Origin: JBGTSJ01 sp041940305
Lineage (GTDB): Bacteria > Planctomycetota > Planctomycetia > Planctomycetales > Planctomycetaceae
Assembly (NCBI GenBank): GCA_041940305.1
Contig: JBGTSJ010000010.1
Span: forward strand, 62,001-126,000
Reading direction: 5' to 3'
DNA: 64,000 nucleotides
Of this stretch, positions 56,394 through 64,000 are shown piece by piece. Within the stretch, counting starts at the first letter, position 1. Each line of letters opens with the position of its first letter. The position numbers were made by a program, and so were the translations under genes. The notes beneath the pieces were generated by a model, which saw only the letters and a list, made by a program, of their open reading frames with translations, ran no database searches and had not been told where the DNA came from.

Positions 56394-57011
56394 GTGGAAA
56401 CACAGGACTCTCCGGTCACTCGCGCCAGTCTGCTGATTCGGCTGCGCGACCGGTCCGATCAGTCTGCCTGGAATGAGTTCGTCACCGTGTACGGACCCGT
56501 TATCTATCGGTTCGCCCGCAACCGTGGCCTGCAGGACGCCGACGCCGCGGACACGATGCAGGATGTCCTTCGCTCCGTGACACGCGCCATCGACCGCCTC
56601 GACTACGACCCGCGGCAGGGGCGCTTTCGCGGGTGGCTGTACACCATCACCCGCAATCGCGTGGCTTCGCTCGCCACATCCCGAAAGGGGCGCGCTCAAG
56701 GGACCGGAAACTCCGACGTCAATGAGATGCTGAACTCGCAGGCCGACGGGCGCGACGGCCTGGATGATGAATGGGAACTGGAGTATCGCCGCAGCCAGAT
56801 GGCGCTCGCGATGGAGCAGGTGCGGCCGGAATTCTCGAACAAAGTCTGGTCGGCCTTCGTCAAGACGGCCGTCGACGGGGACGGCGCGGAACAGGTCGGA
56901 CGCGAACTCGGCATGTCGACCGGATCCGTGTACGTCGCGCGGAGCCGCGTGCTGGCGAGACTCCGGGAAGTGGCCCAGCGCCGTCTGAGTGAGGAAGAGG
57001 AACTGCATTGA
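56394..57011 (+). CDS. ECF-type RNA polymerase sigma factor
   Basis: A 205-residue extracytoplasmic-function sigma: region 2 at about 13-85 (LIRLRDRSDQSAWNEFVTVY, ADAADTMQDVLRSVTRAIDR, GWLYTITRNRVASLA) and region 4 at about 135-200 (MEQVRPEFSNKVWSAFVK, GAEQVGRELGMSTGSVYVAR). GTG 56394 is chosen because GGGAG precedes it and ECF region 2 begins soon after; ATG 56337 is an alternative that adds a hairpin-encoded N-terminus. The stop TGA overlaps the kinase ATG as TGATG, so the two are co-translated. Confidence 0.9.
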   Translation: METQDSPVTRASLLIRLRDRSDQSAWNEFVTVYGPVIYRFARNRGLQDADAADTMQDVLRSVTRAIDRLDYDPRQGRFRGWLYTITRNRVASLATSRKGRAQGTGNSDVNEMLNSQADGRDGLDDEWELEYRRSQMALAMEQVRPEFSNKVWSAFVKTAVDGDGAEQVGRELGMSTGSVYVARSRVLARLREVAQRRLSEEEELH

Positions 57012-59350
57012 TGAATTCCGCCTCCCGTTGCCCCACCACCGAGGAACTGCAGCGCCTGCTGCTGGAGCAGGACGCCGTCGGCGACGACTCCGCGATCGTG
57101 CGCCATCTCGGCGAATGCACCCATTGCCAGCAACAGCTCGAACAGTTGGCGGACTGTGATTCATCCGTGTGTCATCTGGTGGCGCACATCGATCGCAACC
57201 ATCCCGACGCGCAGTCCGCGTTCTGGCCCGCGATCCAGTCCGTCCGCGACTTGGCATCGATCGAGGAGGATTCCGCCGAGGCTCCGCCGCATCCTGCGTT
57301 TCATGCGACCGGGCTGGAACAGGGTATTCTCGATTCCGACCCCGGCGCTCCCTCCGATCCCGGCCATCCCACGTTCGTACCCCGTTCGGGACCGCCGTCG
57401 CCGCCTCAAGCCGGCCTGAGCTTTCTCGAATCGTCCCCCGATCCGGCGTACCTCGGCCGTCTCGGCCACTTCGACGTCGCGCGGCTCATCGGCCGCGGCG
57501 GCATGGGCATGGTGCTGGAAGCGTTCGACACCCACCTGCAGCGGACCGTCGCCGTTAAAGTGCTCGATCCACAACTGGCGAACGACGACGTCTCGCGCCA
57601 GCGGTTCTGCCGCGAAGCCCGTGCCGCCGCCGCCATCTCCCACGATCACGTCGTCACGGTCTTCCAGGTTGAAAAGTCGACTGACGGCAAGCTCCCTTAT
57701 CTGGTCATGCAGCTGATTCGCGGGGAGACGCTCGAAGCCAAGCTGCAGCGGGAGGGGCGACTCTCGCTGCCCGAGACGCTCCGCATCGGACTGCAGACAG
57801 CCGCCGGGCTGGCTGCCGCGCACGCTCAGGGCGTCATTCATCGTGACGTCAAGCCCGGCAACATTCTGATCGATGAATCGACGGGCCGCGTCAAGCTTAC
57901 AGACTTCGGCCTGGCGCGCTGCATCGAAGATCTGGGACTGACCCGGACCGGCTACGCGGCCGGCACGCCGCTGTACATGTCGCCCGAACAGGCGACGGGA
58001 CAGAAGGTGGACGAGCGCTCCGATCTGTTCAGCCTCGGGGCCGTGCTCTACGAGATGTGCGCCGGCAGTCCTCCCTTCCGCGGAAACACTCCGTTCGCCG
58101 TCCTGAAGCAGATCACCGACAACGCCGCCCGTCCCGTCCGCGAACTCAACGCGGAGGTGCCTGCCTGGTTGTCGGCACTTATCCAGCAACTGCTGTCCAA
58201 GCGCGCCGACGAGCGGCCGATCTCCGCGGAAGTCGTCGCGGAGGAGTTTGCCAAGCACCTCGCCGAGTTCGGGCCCGTCTCTCCGGTCCAGATCCCAGCC
58301 GTCCGCACCAGCGGCGCCTGCGAAACCGTCAAGCGCCAGCACCGGCGGCATCGCTTTCAGTCGCTCATGCTGGGTTTGCTGATCGGTGCGGTCGTCATGC
58401 TGCTCGTCGCGATTCCGTTCCTGGGCTCGCGGGAGTCGCAGGAGACCGGCCCCGTCGGCCCCGAGGCGGTCGGCGTCCTGACGGGCAACGCCGGCCCGGT
58501 CTGGTCGATCGACTTCACCCCCGACGGTCGGCGTCTCGCCATGGCCATCGACGACGGCACTGTCAAACTCTGGGACATCGGCACGCAACGACTCGAATCG
58601 ACCATCACCGCGCACGAAGGGCCGGTCTGGGCCACGGCCATCGCGGCGGACGGCACGCAGATGGTCACCGGGCACGACGACGGTTCGGTGCACGTCTGGG
58701 ACTTGGCCACCGAGGAGCAGCGGCGCACGTTCCAGGTGGACGGCCCTGTCCGCACACTCGCGTTCGCCCCCGCATCCCACCACGTCGGCGTGGGGACGCG
58801 AACGGGCGTGCTGGAGATCTGGGATGCCGATACCGGCGAAAGAATGAAGGCGTTCGACGGTCACAAGGGGATCGTCATGCACGTCGTCTTCTCACACGAC
58901 GGTGCGCTCCTCGCCTCGGTCGGTGGCGACAAAACGGCTCGCATCTGGACGGTCGCCAGCGGTCGCGAGCGTCTGCAGCTCGAGGGACACAACGGCGGCA
59001 TCTATGCCGTGGACTTTTCCGCCGACGATCGCCTGATCGCAACCGGCGGCTGGGACCGCGCCGTGCGGCTGTGGGACGTCGCCTCCGGCAAGCCGCTGGG
59101 GACGTTGGAAGGGCATACCTCTGATGTGTGGTCCGTCGCGTTCGCCCCTTACGGCAACGTCCTTGCGTCGGTGGGCGAAGACCGCGAAGTGCGCCTGTGG
59201 GATGCCGCGACGCAGCAGCCGCTGCCGACGCGAATCGGCCACACCGGCACCCTCTATACTGCGGAGTTCAGTTCCAGCGGCCAGCTCGCGACCGCCGGCC
59301 GCGACGGAACGGCCCGCGTCTGGATCGTCACCGAAGCCGGACGTCCCTGA
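57011..59350 (+). CDS. Ser/Thr kinase with anti-sigma-like zinc motif and WD40 domain
   Basis: A 779-residue transmembrane protein. Residues 32-39 read HLGECTHC, the HX3CX2C zinc motif of ZAS anti-sigma domains. A linker is followed by a Hanks kinase domain at about 150-415: GRGGMGMV (161-168), Lys183, HRDVKPGN (277-284), DFG (298-300), GTPLYMSPEQ. One TM helix lies at 451-472. The extracytoplasmic part is a WD40 propeller with about seven blades (TGNAGPVWSIDFTPDGRRLA, HEGPVWATAIAADGTQMVTG, HTSDVWSVAFAPYGNVLASV). Its start overlaps the ECF stop. I infer that the kinase binds or phosphorylates the coupled ECF factor in answer to an envelope signal. Confidence 0.9.
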   Translation: MNSASRCPTTEELQRLLLEQDAVGDDSAIVRHLGECTHCQQQLEQLADCDSSVCHLVAHIDRNHPDAQSAFWPAIQSVRDLASIEEDSAEAPPHPAFHATGLEQGILDSDPGAPSDPGHPTFVPRSGPPSPPQAGLSFLESSPDPAYLGRLGHFDVARLIGRGGMGMVLEAFDTHLQRTVAVKVLDPQLANDDVSRQRFCREARAAAAISHDHVVTVFQVEKSTDGKLPYLVMQLIRGETLEAKLQREGRLSLPETLRIGLQTAAGLAAAHAQGVIHRDVKPGNILIDESTGRVKLTDFGLARCIEDLGLTRTGYAAGTPLYMSPEQATGQKVDERSDLFSLGAVLYEMCAGSPPFRGNTPFAVLKQITDNAARPVRELNAEVPAWLSALIQQLLSKRADERPISAEVVAEEFAKHLAEFGPVSPVQIPAVRTSGACETVKRQHRRHRFQSLMLGLLIGAVVMLLVAIPFLGSRESQETGPVGPEAVGVLTGNAGPVWSIDFTPDGRRLAMAIDDGTVKLWDIGTQRLESTITAHEGPVWATAIAADGTQMVTGHDDGSVHVWDLATEEQRRTFQVDGPVRTLAFAPASHHVGVGTRTGVLEIWDADTGERMKAFDGHKGIVMHVVFSHDGALLASVGGDKTARIWTVASGRERLQLEGHNGGIYAVDFSADDRLIATGGWDRAVRLWDVASGKPLGTLEGHTSDVWSVAFAPYGNVLASVGEDREVRLWDAATQQPLPTRIGHTGTLYTAEFSSSGQLATAGRDGTARVWIVTEAGRP

Positions 59351-59473
59351 TCAGGGTATCTCCGGTTTCGCTGGTTTGCGACCGGCGCGCGGCTTGGTAG
59401 ACTTCGCGGACATGCCATCGTCTGGTGCGTGTAACGCACACTCGGCTCCGCCCGACTCCGGACCGTTGGCGCA

Positions 59474-59497
59474 GCCGAGCGCGAATTCTCGCTCGGC
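59474..59497. other. Hairpin between the kinase and tRNA-Lys
   Basis: Perfect 8-bp arms GCCGAGCG / CGCTCGGC with loop CGAATTCT. It lies in the 196-bp gap. It may terminate the kinase transcript; no T-run is present. Confidence 0.45.
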
Positions 59498-59546
59498 GAA
59501 GCTGGCCGTCGATCCGGGCGTTAACGCTGCAACAAAACACGCAAAT

Positions 59547-60289
<743 letters not shown>

Positions 60290-60306
60290 ATGCAGGCAGA
60301 TCGTTC

Positions 60307-61104
60307 ATGAAAACCATATTCATCTTCGGCTTATGGATGGCCATCTCGGAGTCGGGGCGTGCAGAGGATGCGGAGAATGCGCGGCTGGGATTTCTCTTGC
60401 AGCAGGCGGACGAACTGGCGATTAGCGCGACGGATGCTGAAGGCACCGCCGTGGAGGTGACGCGTCGGGCTGAACCGGTGCTGAAGTACACGAATCCGCT
60501 CTATGAGGAACAATCGGACGGTGCGCTCCTGATGTGGGTTCAGGGCGAATTGCCGGTATTCGTGGCCTCTTACTCGATCCGCAATGAGAAAGAGGTCTTC
60601 CGAGAGCTGTCCCTCGTGGCGCCCTTGTCCATTAAGGCGAGTCGGCGAGACCAGGTGGTGTGGTCGCCTGCCGAGACCCGTATTCACTGGGAGAAGTTTG
60701 CCGAAGCGCCGGAACCTGCGGCGAACGAACGGCTGAGACTGGTCCAAATGCGAGGCCTGATGCGGCGATTCCAAGTCGGCAGCATGCGGATGATGCCGAC
60801 TCCGCTCTATCGTTACTCCGCCAGCGAGCACGGCGTCCAGGACGGTGCGCTGTTTGCGTTCACCGACACCAATGACCCGGAGGTCATTGTGTCGGTGACT
60901 GCCGTGATGCGCGACGACGAACCGGCGCACTGGGAGTATGGCGTGTGCCGCATGAACTCATCTCCCCTCACCGTCTTGCTCGATGATCAGACTGTCTGGT
61001 CGGTCGAAGGATACTGGGACGGCGAGCGTTCCCCGAGCGACCTCTACGTCGAACAGTGGGATGCCAACCTGCCGGAGGAACTGCGGCTGTCCGGAGAAAA
61101 GTGA
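60307..61104 (+). CDS. Secreted hypothetical protein, island cargo
   Basis: A 265-residue protein I cannot assign. It starts with a hydrophobic signal (MKTIFIFGLWMAISESGRAE). The mature part is beta-rich, with repeated Trp/Tyr/Arg motifs (LKYTNPLYEEQSDGALLMWV, FAFTDTNDPEVIVSVTAVM, HWEYGVCRMNSSPLTVLLDD). The whole protein lies between tRNA-Lys with the integrase remnant and the second tRNA half, so it is cargo of the insertion. Confidence 0.75.
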   Translation: MKTIFIFGLWMAISESGRAEDAENARLGFLLQQADELAISATDAEGTAVEVTRRAEPVLKYTNPLYEEQSDGALLMWVQGELPVFVASYSIRNEKEVFRELSLVAPLSIKASRRDQVVWSPAETRIHWEKFAEAPEPAANERLRLVQMRGLMRRFQVGSMRMMPTPLYRYSASEHGVQDGALFAFTDTNDPEVIVSVTAVMRDDEPAHWEYGVCRMNSSPLTVLLDDQTVWSVEGYWDGERSPSDLYVEQWDANLPEELRLSGEK

Positions 61105-61408
61105 TCGCTGCCCGGCGGCAGCCAATGCTGTTCTCGCACTGTCAATTGAGTGCGGGCCTTCCGCGATTGGGCAATCGCTGGAGTTCTCTCGCCGATGCCT
61201 TCGGCCGGCCGATGCTTTGGCCGTGGAAACCGTGATTCACTAACCCAACTGCTGTAAAGCATGCTGTAGCGCCGGCCGAGATCAGCGACTTTCGGCCGGT
61301 TTTTCGCCGTCCGTCTGAACTCCTAATCCGCAGGTCGTGGGTTCGAGTCCCATCGCCCTCACTCTTTCTCACGGCCGCCGGGGGCGTGACGCCAACCGCG
61401 ATCCCCCC
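61105..61408. other. Right end of the tRNA-Lys insertion
   Basis: 304 bases. The only clear feature is the duplicated tRNA 3' half at 61324-61361. A run at 61255-61300 (CTGCTGTAAAGCATGCTGTAG) is similar to a stretch inside the integrase remnant near 59760, perhaps another recombinase scrap. I see no gene. Confidence 0.55.
61324..61361 (+). other. Attachment-site-like copy of the tRNA-Lys 3' half
   Basis: 38 bases match the anticodon-side 3' half of the tRNA at 59582-59619 with only three differences (TAATCCG.AGGTC.TGGGTTC…CGCCCTCA). Bases 5' of it do not form a tRNA, so it is not an RNA gene. It is the expected attR/attL footprint of an integrase-mediated insertion whose other end is tRNA-Lys. 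Confidence 0.8.
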
Positions 61409-63199
61409 TCAGGACTGCAGGTTGAACGCCCCCAGCAGGCATGCGTGGCCGCCGGCGCCCTGCTCCCGCGCGACGACCACGCTCATGCGGATCTCGCTGG
61501 TGTTGATCATCTGAATGTTGATGTCCCGCTCCGCCAGCGCCCGAAACATCCGTTCTCCAACGCCCGTGTGCGTGCGCAGCCCGATCCCCATCACCGACAG
61601 CTTGGCGATGTCCGGCTCGTAACTCAGCTCGGCGCCGGACCACGAACTCATGACTTCCCGCACCAGCAGCAGACACCTCTGCAGTTCAGTCCGCGGCACC
61701 GTGAATGACACTCCGGCGCGCCCGCTGTGGCTCACGTTCTGCACGATCATGTCCACCATCACGTCCCCTTCCGCCACCGCCGCGAACAACTGGGCGCACA
61801 CCCCAGGCTTGTCCGGGAGATGGTCGATTGTCACGCGCGACTGCGATTCATCCAGCTGCACTTCGCTGACGACGATATCCTCCATGTGCGTCAGTCGGCT
61901 GACGACTTCACGCAACAGCTCATCCTGCGCGACCGTGGGACGCCCCTGAGCGGACTGCTGGACTCCCACCGCTGGCACCGCGAAGGCGTCCGCGTCGAGA
62001 TTGAAGCCGCGGTGCACCGCCTTCAGGGCCGCATCGCATTTGTCGCGGGCCACCAGCACCGAGATCTTGATCTCGCTCGTCGTAATCATCTCCAGATTGA
62101 CGCCGGCCTCGGCAAGCGATTGGAACATCTGCGCCGCCACGCCGGAGTGCGTTCGCATTCCCGCTCCAATGACCGAGACTTTCGCCACGTTCGTCCCGCT
62201 CCGGACACGGCCGGCCCCGAGTTCGTCGATCGCGCGCTGCGCGGCTGTCAGCGTGTCGGCGAGGTCCGACTCGGGAACCGTAAACGAGACCTCAGCCGCC
62301 CCGCCGGCGCCGACGTTCTGCACCACCATGTCGATCGGAATCTTCCTCTCCGCCATCCGCGAGAAGATCAGGCTCATCACGCCCGGGCGATCCGGAATGT
62401 CGCACAAACTCACGCGAGCTTCGGCCCGCAGCAGCGCCAGGCCGGTCACCACCCGCGGGGCTTCCTCCCCTTCCGGTGCGATGAGCGTTCCAGCCGCGTC
62501 GGCATAGGCCGGCTTCACGCGCAGCGGAACTCGAAACTTCTTCGCAAACTCGATCGAACGCGAGTGCATCACGCCGGCGCCGAGACTCGCCATCTCCAGC
62601 ATTTCGTCGTACGAAATCCGTGGAATCAGACGCGCCGCCGGCACTACCCGCGGATCGGTCGTGTACACCCCGTCCACGTCGGTGTAAATCTCGCACTCAT
62701 CCGCCTGCAGCGCGGCGGCCAGCGCCGTGGCGGTCGTATCGCTGCCGCCGCGGCCCAGAGTGGTGATGTTCCCTTCGTCATCCACTCCCTGGAAACCGCA
62801 CGCGATCACGATCCGCCCATCGTCCAGATGACGCCGGATGCGCTCGGTCGAAATACTGCGGATGCGGGCCTTCGTGTGGGATGACTCGGTGACGACGCCG
62901 ATCTGGCCTCCCGTCATGCTGATCGCCGGCTCCCCCAGTGTTTCGATCGCCATGGCCACCAGCGCCACCGACTCCTGCTCGCCGGTCGCCAGCAGCATAT
63001 CCATCTCTCGAGGCTGCGGCTGGTCCGTAATCTCCTTCGCCAGCTGGATGAGCTCATCCGTCTTCTTGCCGCGGGCGGAGACCACCATCACCACCTGGTG
63101 CCCCGCGCGGCGGGCGTTCACGGCCCGACGCGCTGCCGCCAGAATCTTCGGGGCGGTGGCGACACTGGTTCCACCGAATTTTTGAACAATCAGCGACAC
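61409..63199 (-). CDS. lysC: Aspartate kinase with four ACT domains
   Basis: A 596-residue enzyme from GTG 63199 (AGAGGT upstream). It phosphorylates aspartate in the first step of lysine, threonine and methionine synthesis. The kinase part shows LIVQKFGGTSVATAP, ATGEQESVALVAMAIETLGE, TTLGRGGSDTTATALAAAL and DVDGVYTTDPRVVPAA. Four ACT modules follow: VSLCDIPDRPGVMSLIFSRM, VSVIGAGMRTHSGVAAQMF, VTIDHLPDKPGVCAQLFAAV and LSVMGIGLRTHTGVGERMF. The usual alpha/beta enzyme has two. The duplicated pairs probably bind two effectors (lysine and threonine). It is convergent with the tRNA-Lys insertion end. Confidence 0.96.
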   Translation of the reverse strand: MSLIVQKFGGTSVATAPKILAAARRAVNARRAGHQVVMVVSARGKKTDELIQLAKEITDQPQPREMDMLLATGEQESVALVAMAIETLGEPAISMTGGQIGVVTESSHTKARIRSISTERIRRHLDDGRIVIACGFQGVDDEGNITTLGRGGSDTTATALAAALQADECEIYTDVDGVYTTDPRVVPAARLIPRISYDEMLEMASLGAGVMHSRSIEFAKKFRVPLRVKPAYADAAGTLIAPEGEEAPRVVTGLALLRAEARVSLCDIPDRPGVMSLIFSRMAERKIPIDMVVQNVGAGGAAEVSFTVPESDLADTLTAAQRAIDELGAGRVRSGTNVAKVSVIGAGMRTHSGVAAQMFQSLAEAGVNLEMITTSEIKISVLVARDKCDAALKAVHRGFNLDADAFAVPAVGVQQSAQGRPTVAQDELLREVVSRLTHMEDIVVSEVQLDESQSRVTIDHLPDKPGVCAQLFAAVAEGDVMVDMIVQNVSHSGRAGVSFTVPRTELQRCLLLVREVMSSWSGAELSYEPDIAKLSVMGIGLRTHTGVGERMFRALAERDINIQMINTSEIRMSVVVAREQGAGGHACLLGAFNLQS

Positions 63200-63310
63200 G
63201 TTTGACCTCTTAAGACAACCGGAGGCGGCCTGAGCCGGCCGCGAAACCAGCCCGGAAAGATACCAAATCCCCCATGCACCGCACATGACCGCGGCGGCCT
63301 GATTGTCGCA

Positions 63311-63328
63311 GGCACAGTCCGCTGTGCC
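63311..63328. repeat. GGCACA hairpin repeat, copy 2
   Basis: Perfect GGCACAG/CTGTGCC arms, loop TCCG, with flanks similar to the hairpin at 41760-41776 (TCGCA before, CCGTCCGCTG after). It lies in the 300-bp gap upstream of both divergent flanking genes. Confidence 0.7.
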
Positions 63329-63499
63329 GTCCGCTGGACTGACTGCAAATGAACTGCGAACTTCGGAGCCGCCTGCCCATGCACAAAGACCCGTGCTGGC
63401 CTCCCACTCCCGGAACGCCGGTCACGTGCAGTTGCGTTGCCGTTCCGCCGGAAATACGTTGATGGTGGGCCGTCCTCATCCAGTCTGTGAGCCAGAAGC

Positions 63500-64000
63500 A
63501 TGTCCGCTGACCCCGCTCCCACGCCGCCGCCGGAGCGCCCACGGCGGCGGGTCTCCCCGTGGTGGATCATCCTGGGGGGCACGCTGTTCGCAATGCTGCT
63601 GTTCGGGGGATTCGCAGGACTGGCAATAGCGCTTCGCGAAGAACCGCAGCCGTCCCTCGGGCTCGCCTCAGCCCCGATGCCGGACGGCACTCTGCTCGTC
63701 CTCGAAGACATCACCTTCGGCACGCACACGTTCGAGATCGAATTGCCGCCGAGTCCGGGGTTCTCGCTGTTTCCGACCAGGCAGGCCCAGAGCGTAACGG
63801 CTTATGGCGGAATGAACGGCTATGCGATCTGGCTCTCCCGCCGCGACGGCCAGCGGCCCGACCGCTACCTCGACTTCGAGTGGTGGGGGCGTTGCGTCGT
63901 CGTCGATGAGAACGGCTGGGAAGTCGAGGACGACAACCCGGGCCTGCGCGGCTACGGCAACAACGGCAGCACCGGCACCAGCGGCTCGCGGCCGTTGTCG
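63500..64000 (+). CDS. Membrane-anchored hypothetical protein, N-terminal part
   Basis: The first 167 codons; the gene runs off the right edge. A Pro-rich cytoplasmic head (SADPAPTPPPERPRRRVSPW) is followed by one TM helix (WWIILGGTLFAMLLFGGFAG) and an exported beta-rich domain (LEDITFGTHTFEIELPPSPG, YAIWLSRRDGQRPDRYLDFE). Gly/Ser-rich stretch at the end. I do not recognise it. No Shine-Dalgarno is visible upstream of ATG 63500. Confidence 0.65.
   Translation, partial: MSADPAPTPPPERPRRRVSPWWIILGGTLFAMLLFGGFAGLAIALREEPQPSLGLASAPMPDGTLLVLEDITFGTHTFEIELPPSPGFSLFPTRQAQSVTAYGGMNGYAIWLSRRDGQRPDRYLDFEWWGRCVVVDENGWEVEDDNPGLRGYGNNGSTGTSGSRPLS

Noticed and set aside
57161..58882. 573-codon minus-strand frame
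   Set aside because: Antisense to the kinase gene with its complete motif set.
61318..61366. Second tRNA gene
   Set aside because: Only the 3' half is present; no D-arm, no 5' acceptor strand and no anticodon stem partner.

Overview
The window is GC-rich and reads as chromosomal DNA of a planctomycete (phylum Planctomycetota, probably family Planctomycetaceae). The evidence is the lineage-typical families: two sets of DUF1501 / DUF1549-DUF1553 proteins, planctomycete-type cytochrome c domains, a DUF1559 pilin-like protein, a DUF1080 protein, PPC-domain and PQQ/WD40 propeller proteins, large Ser/Thr kinases paired with an ECF sigma factor, and a sigma-70 factor with an extra N-terminal helix-turn-helix. 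Gene starts are often GTG or TTG and Shine-Dalgarno sequences are patchy.

Layout. 1-2960: end of rsmA, guaB and a secreted hypothetical. 3433-12127: a four-gene co-oriented set (DUF1501, PPC-domain, DUF1549/1553, cytochrome c-WD40-coiled coil) that looks like one envelope module. 12215-17155: membrane Ser/Thr kinase, hflX and a secreted hypothetical. 17208-19700: a fatty-acid-type module (FabZ-like, ACP, FabG, FabZ-like) without a ketosynthase. 20061-25753: DUF1080, HAD phosphatase, small lipoprotein, then nadC coupled to a GT39-like membrane protein. 26065-31044: M3 peptidase, TlpA-like thioredoxin, and a TPR protein ending in two RNA-polymerase alpha-CTD-like domains. 31379-36202: PQQ propeller, nrdR, plsY, sugar isomerase, Na/Ca antiporter. 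36301-41671: MnmE-like short GTPase, coaX and a three-gene pnt transhydrogenase operon. 42004-44704: 4-TM protein and the HTH-sigma factor, closed by a strong terminator.

44956-55870 is the most system-like block. A pilin-like protein, a small lipoprotein, a sodium/solute symporter and a mandelate-racemase-type enolase run rightward. A GntR/FCD regulator and a DUF1501 / DUF1549-1553 pair run leftward. The two outer promoters carry the same 17-bp GntR-like site in opposite orientations, over matching -10 elements, so the block is probably one regulon for uptake and catabolism of a sugar acid. A decayed SDR gene lies just outside the right-hand operator.

56394-59350 is an ECF sigma gene translationally coupled to a kinase that carries an anti-sigma-like zinc motif and a WD40 domain. 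59547-61361 is an integration scar: tRNA-Lys, a broken tyrosine recombinase reading antisense through the tRNA, a cargo gene and a second copy of the tRNA 3' half. 61409-63199 is a four-ACT aspartate kinase, and a membrane-anchored hypothetical runs off the right end.

At least seven families of short palindromic or inverted repeats are scattered between genes, and one copy sits inside a coding sequence. Product calls rest on motif recognition by eye; no database search was run.
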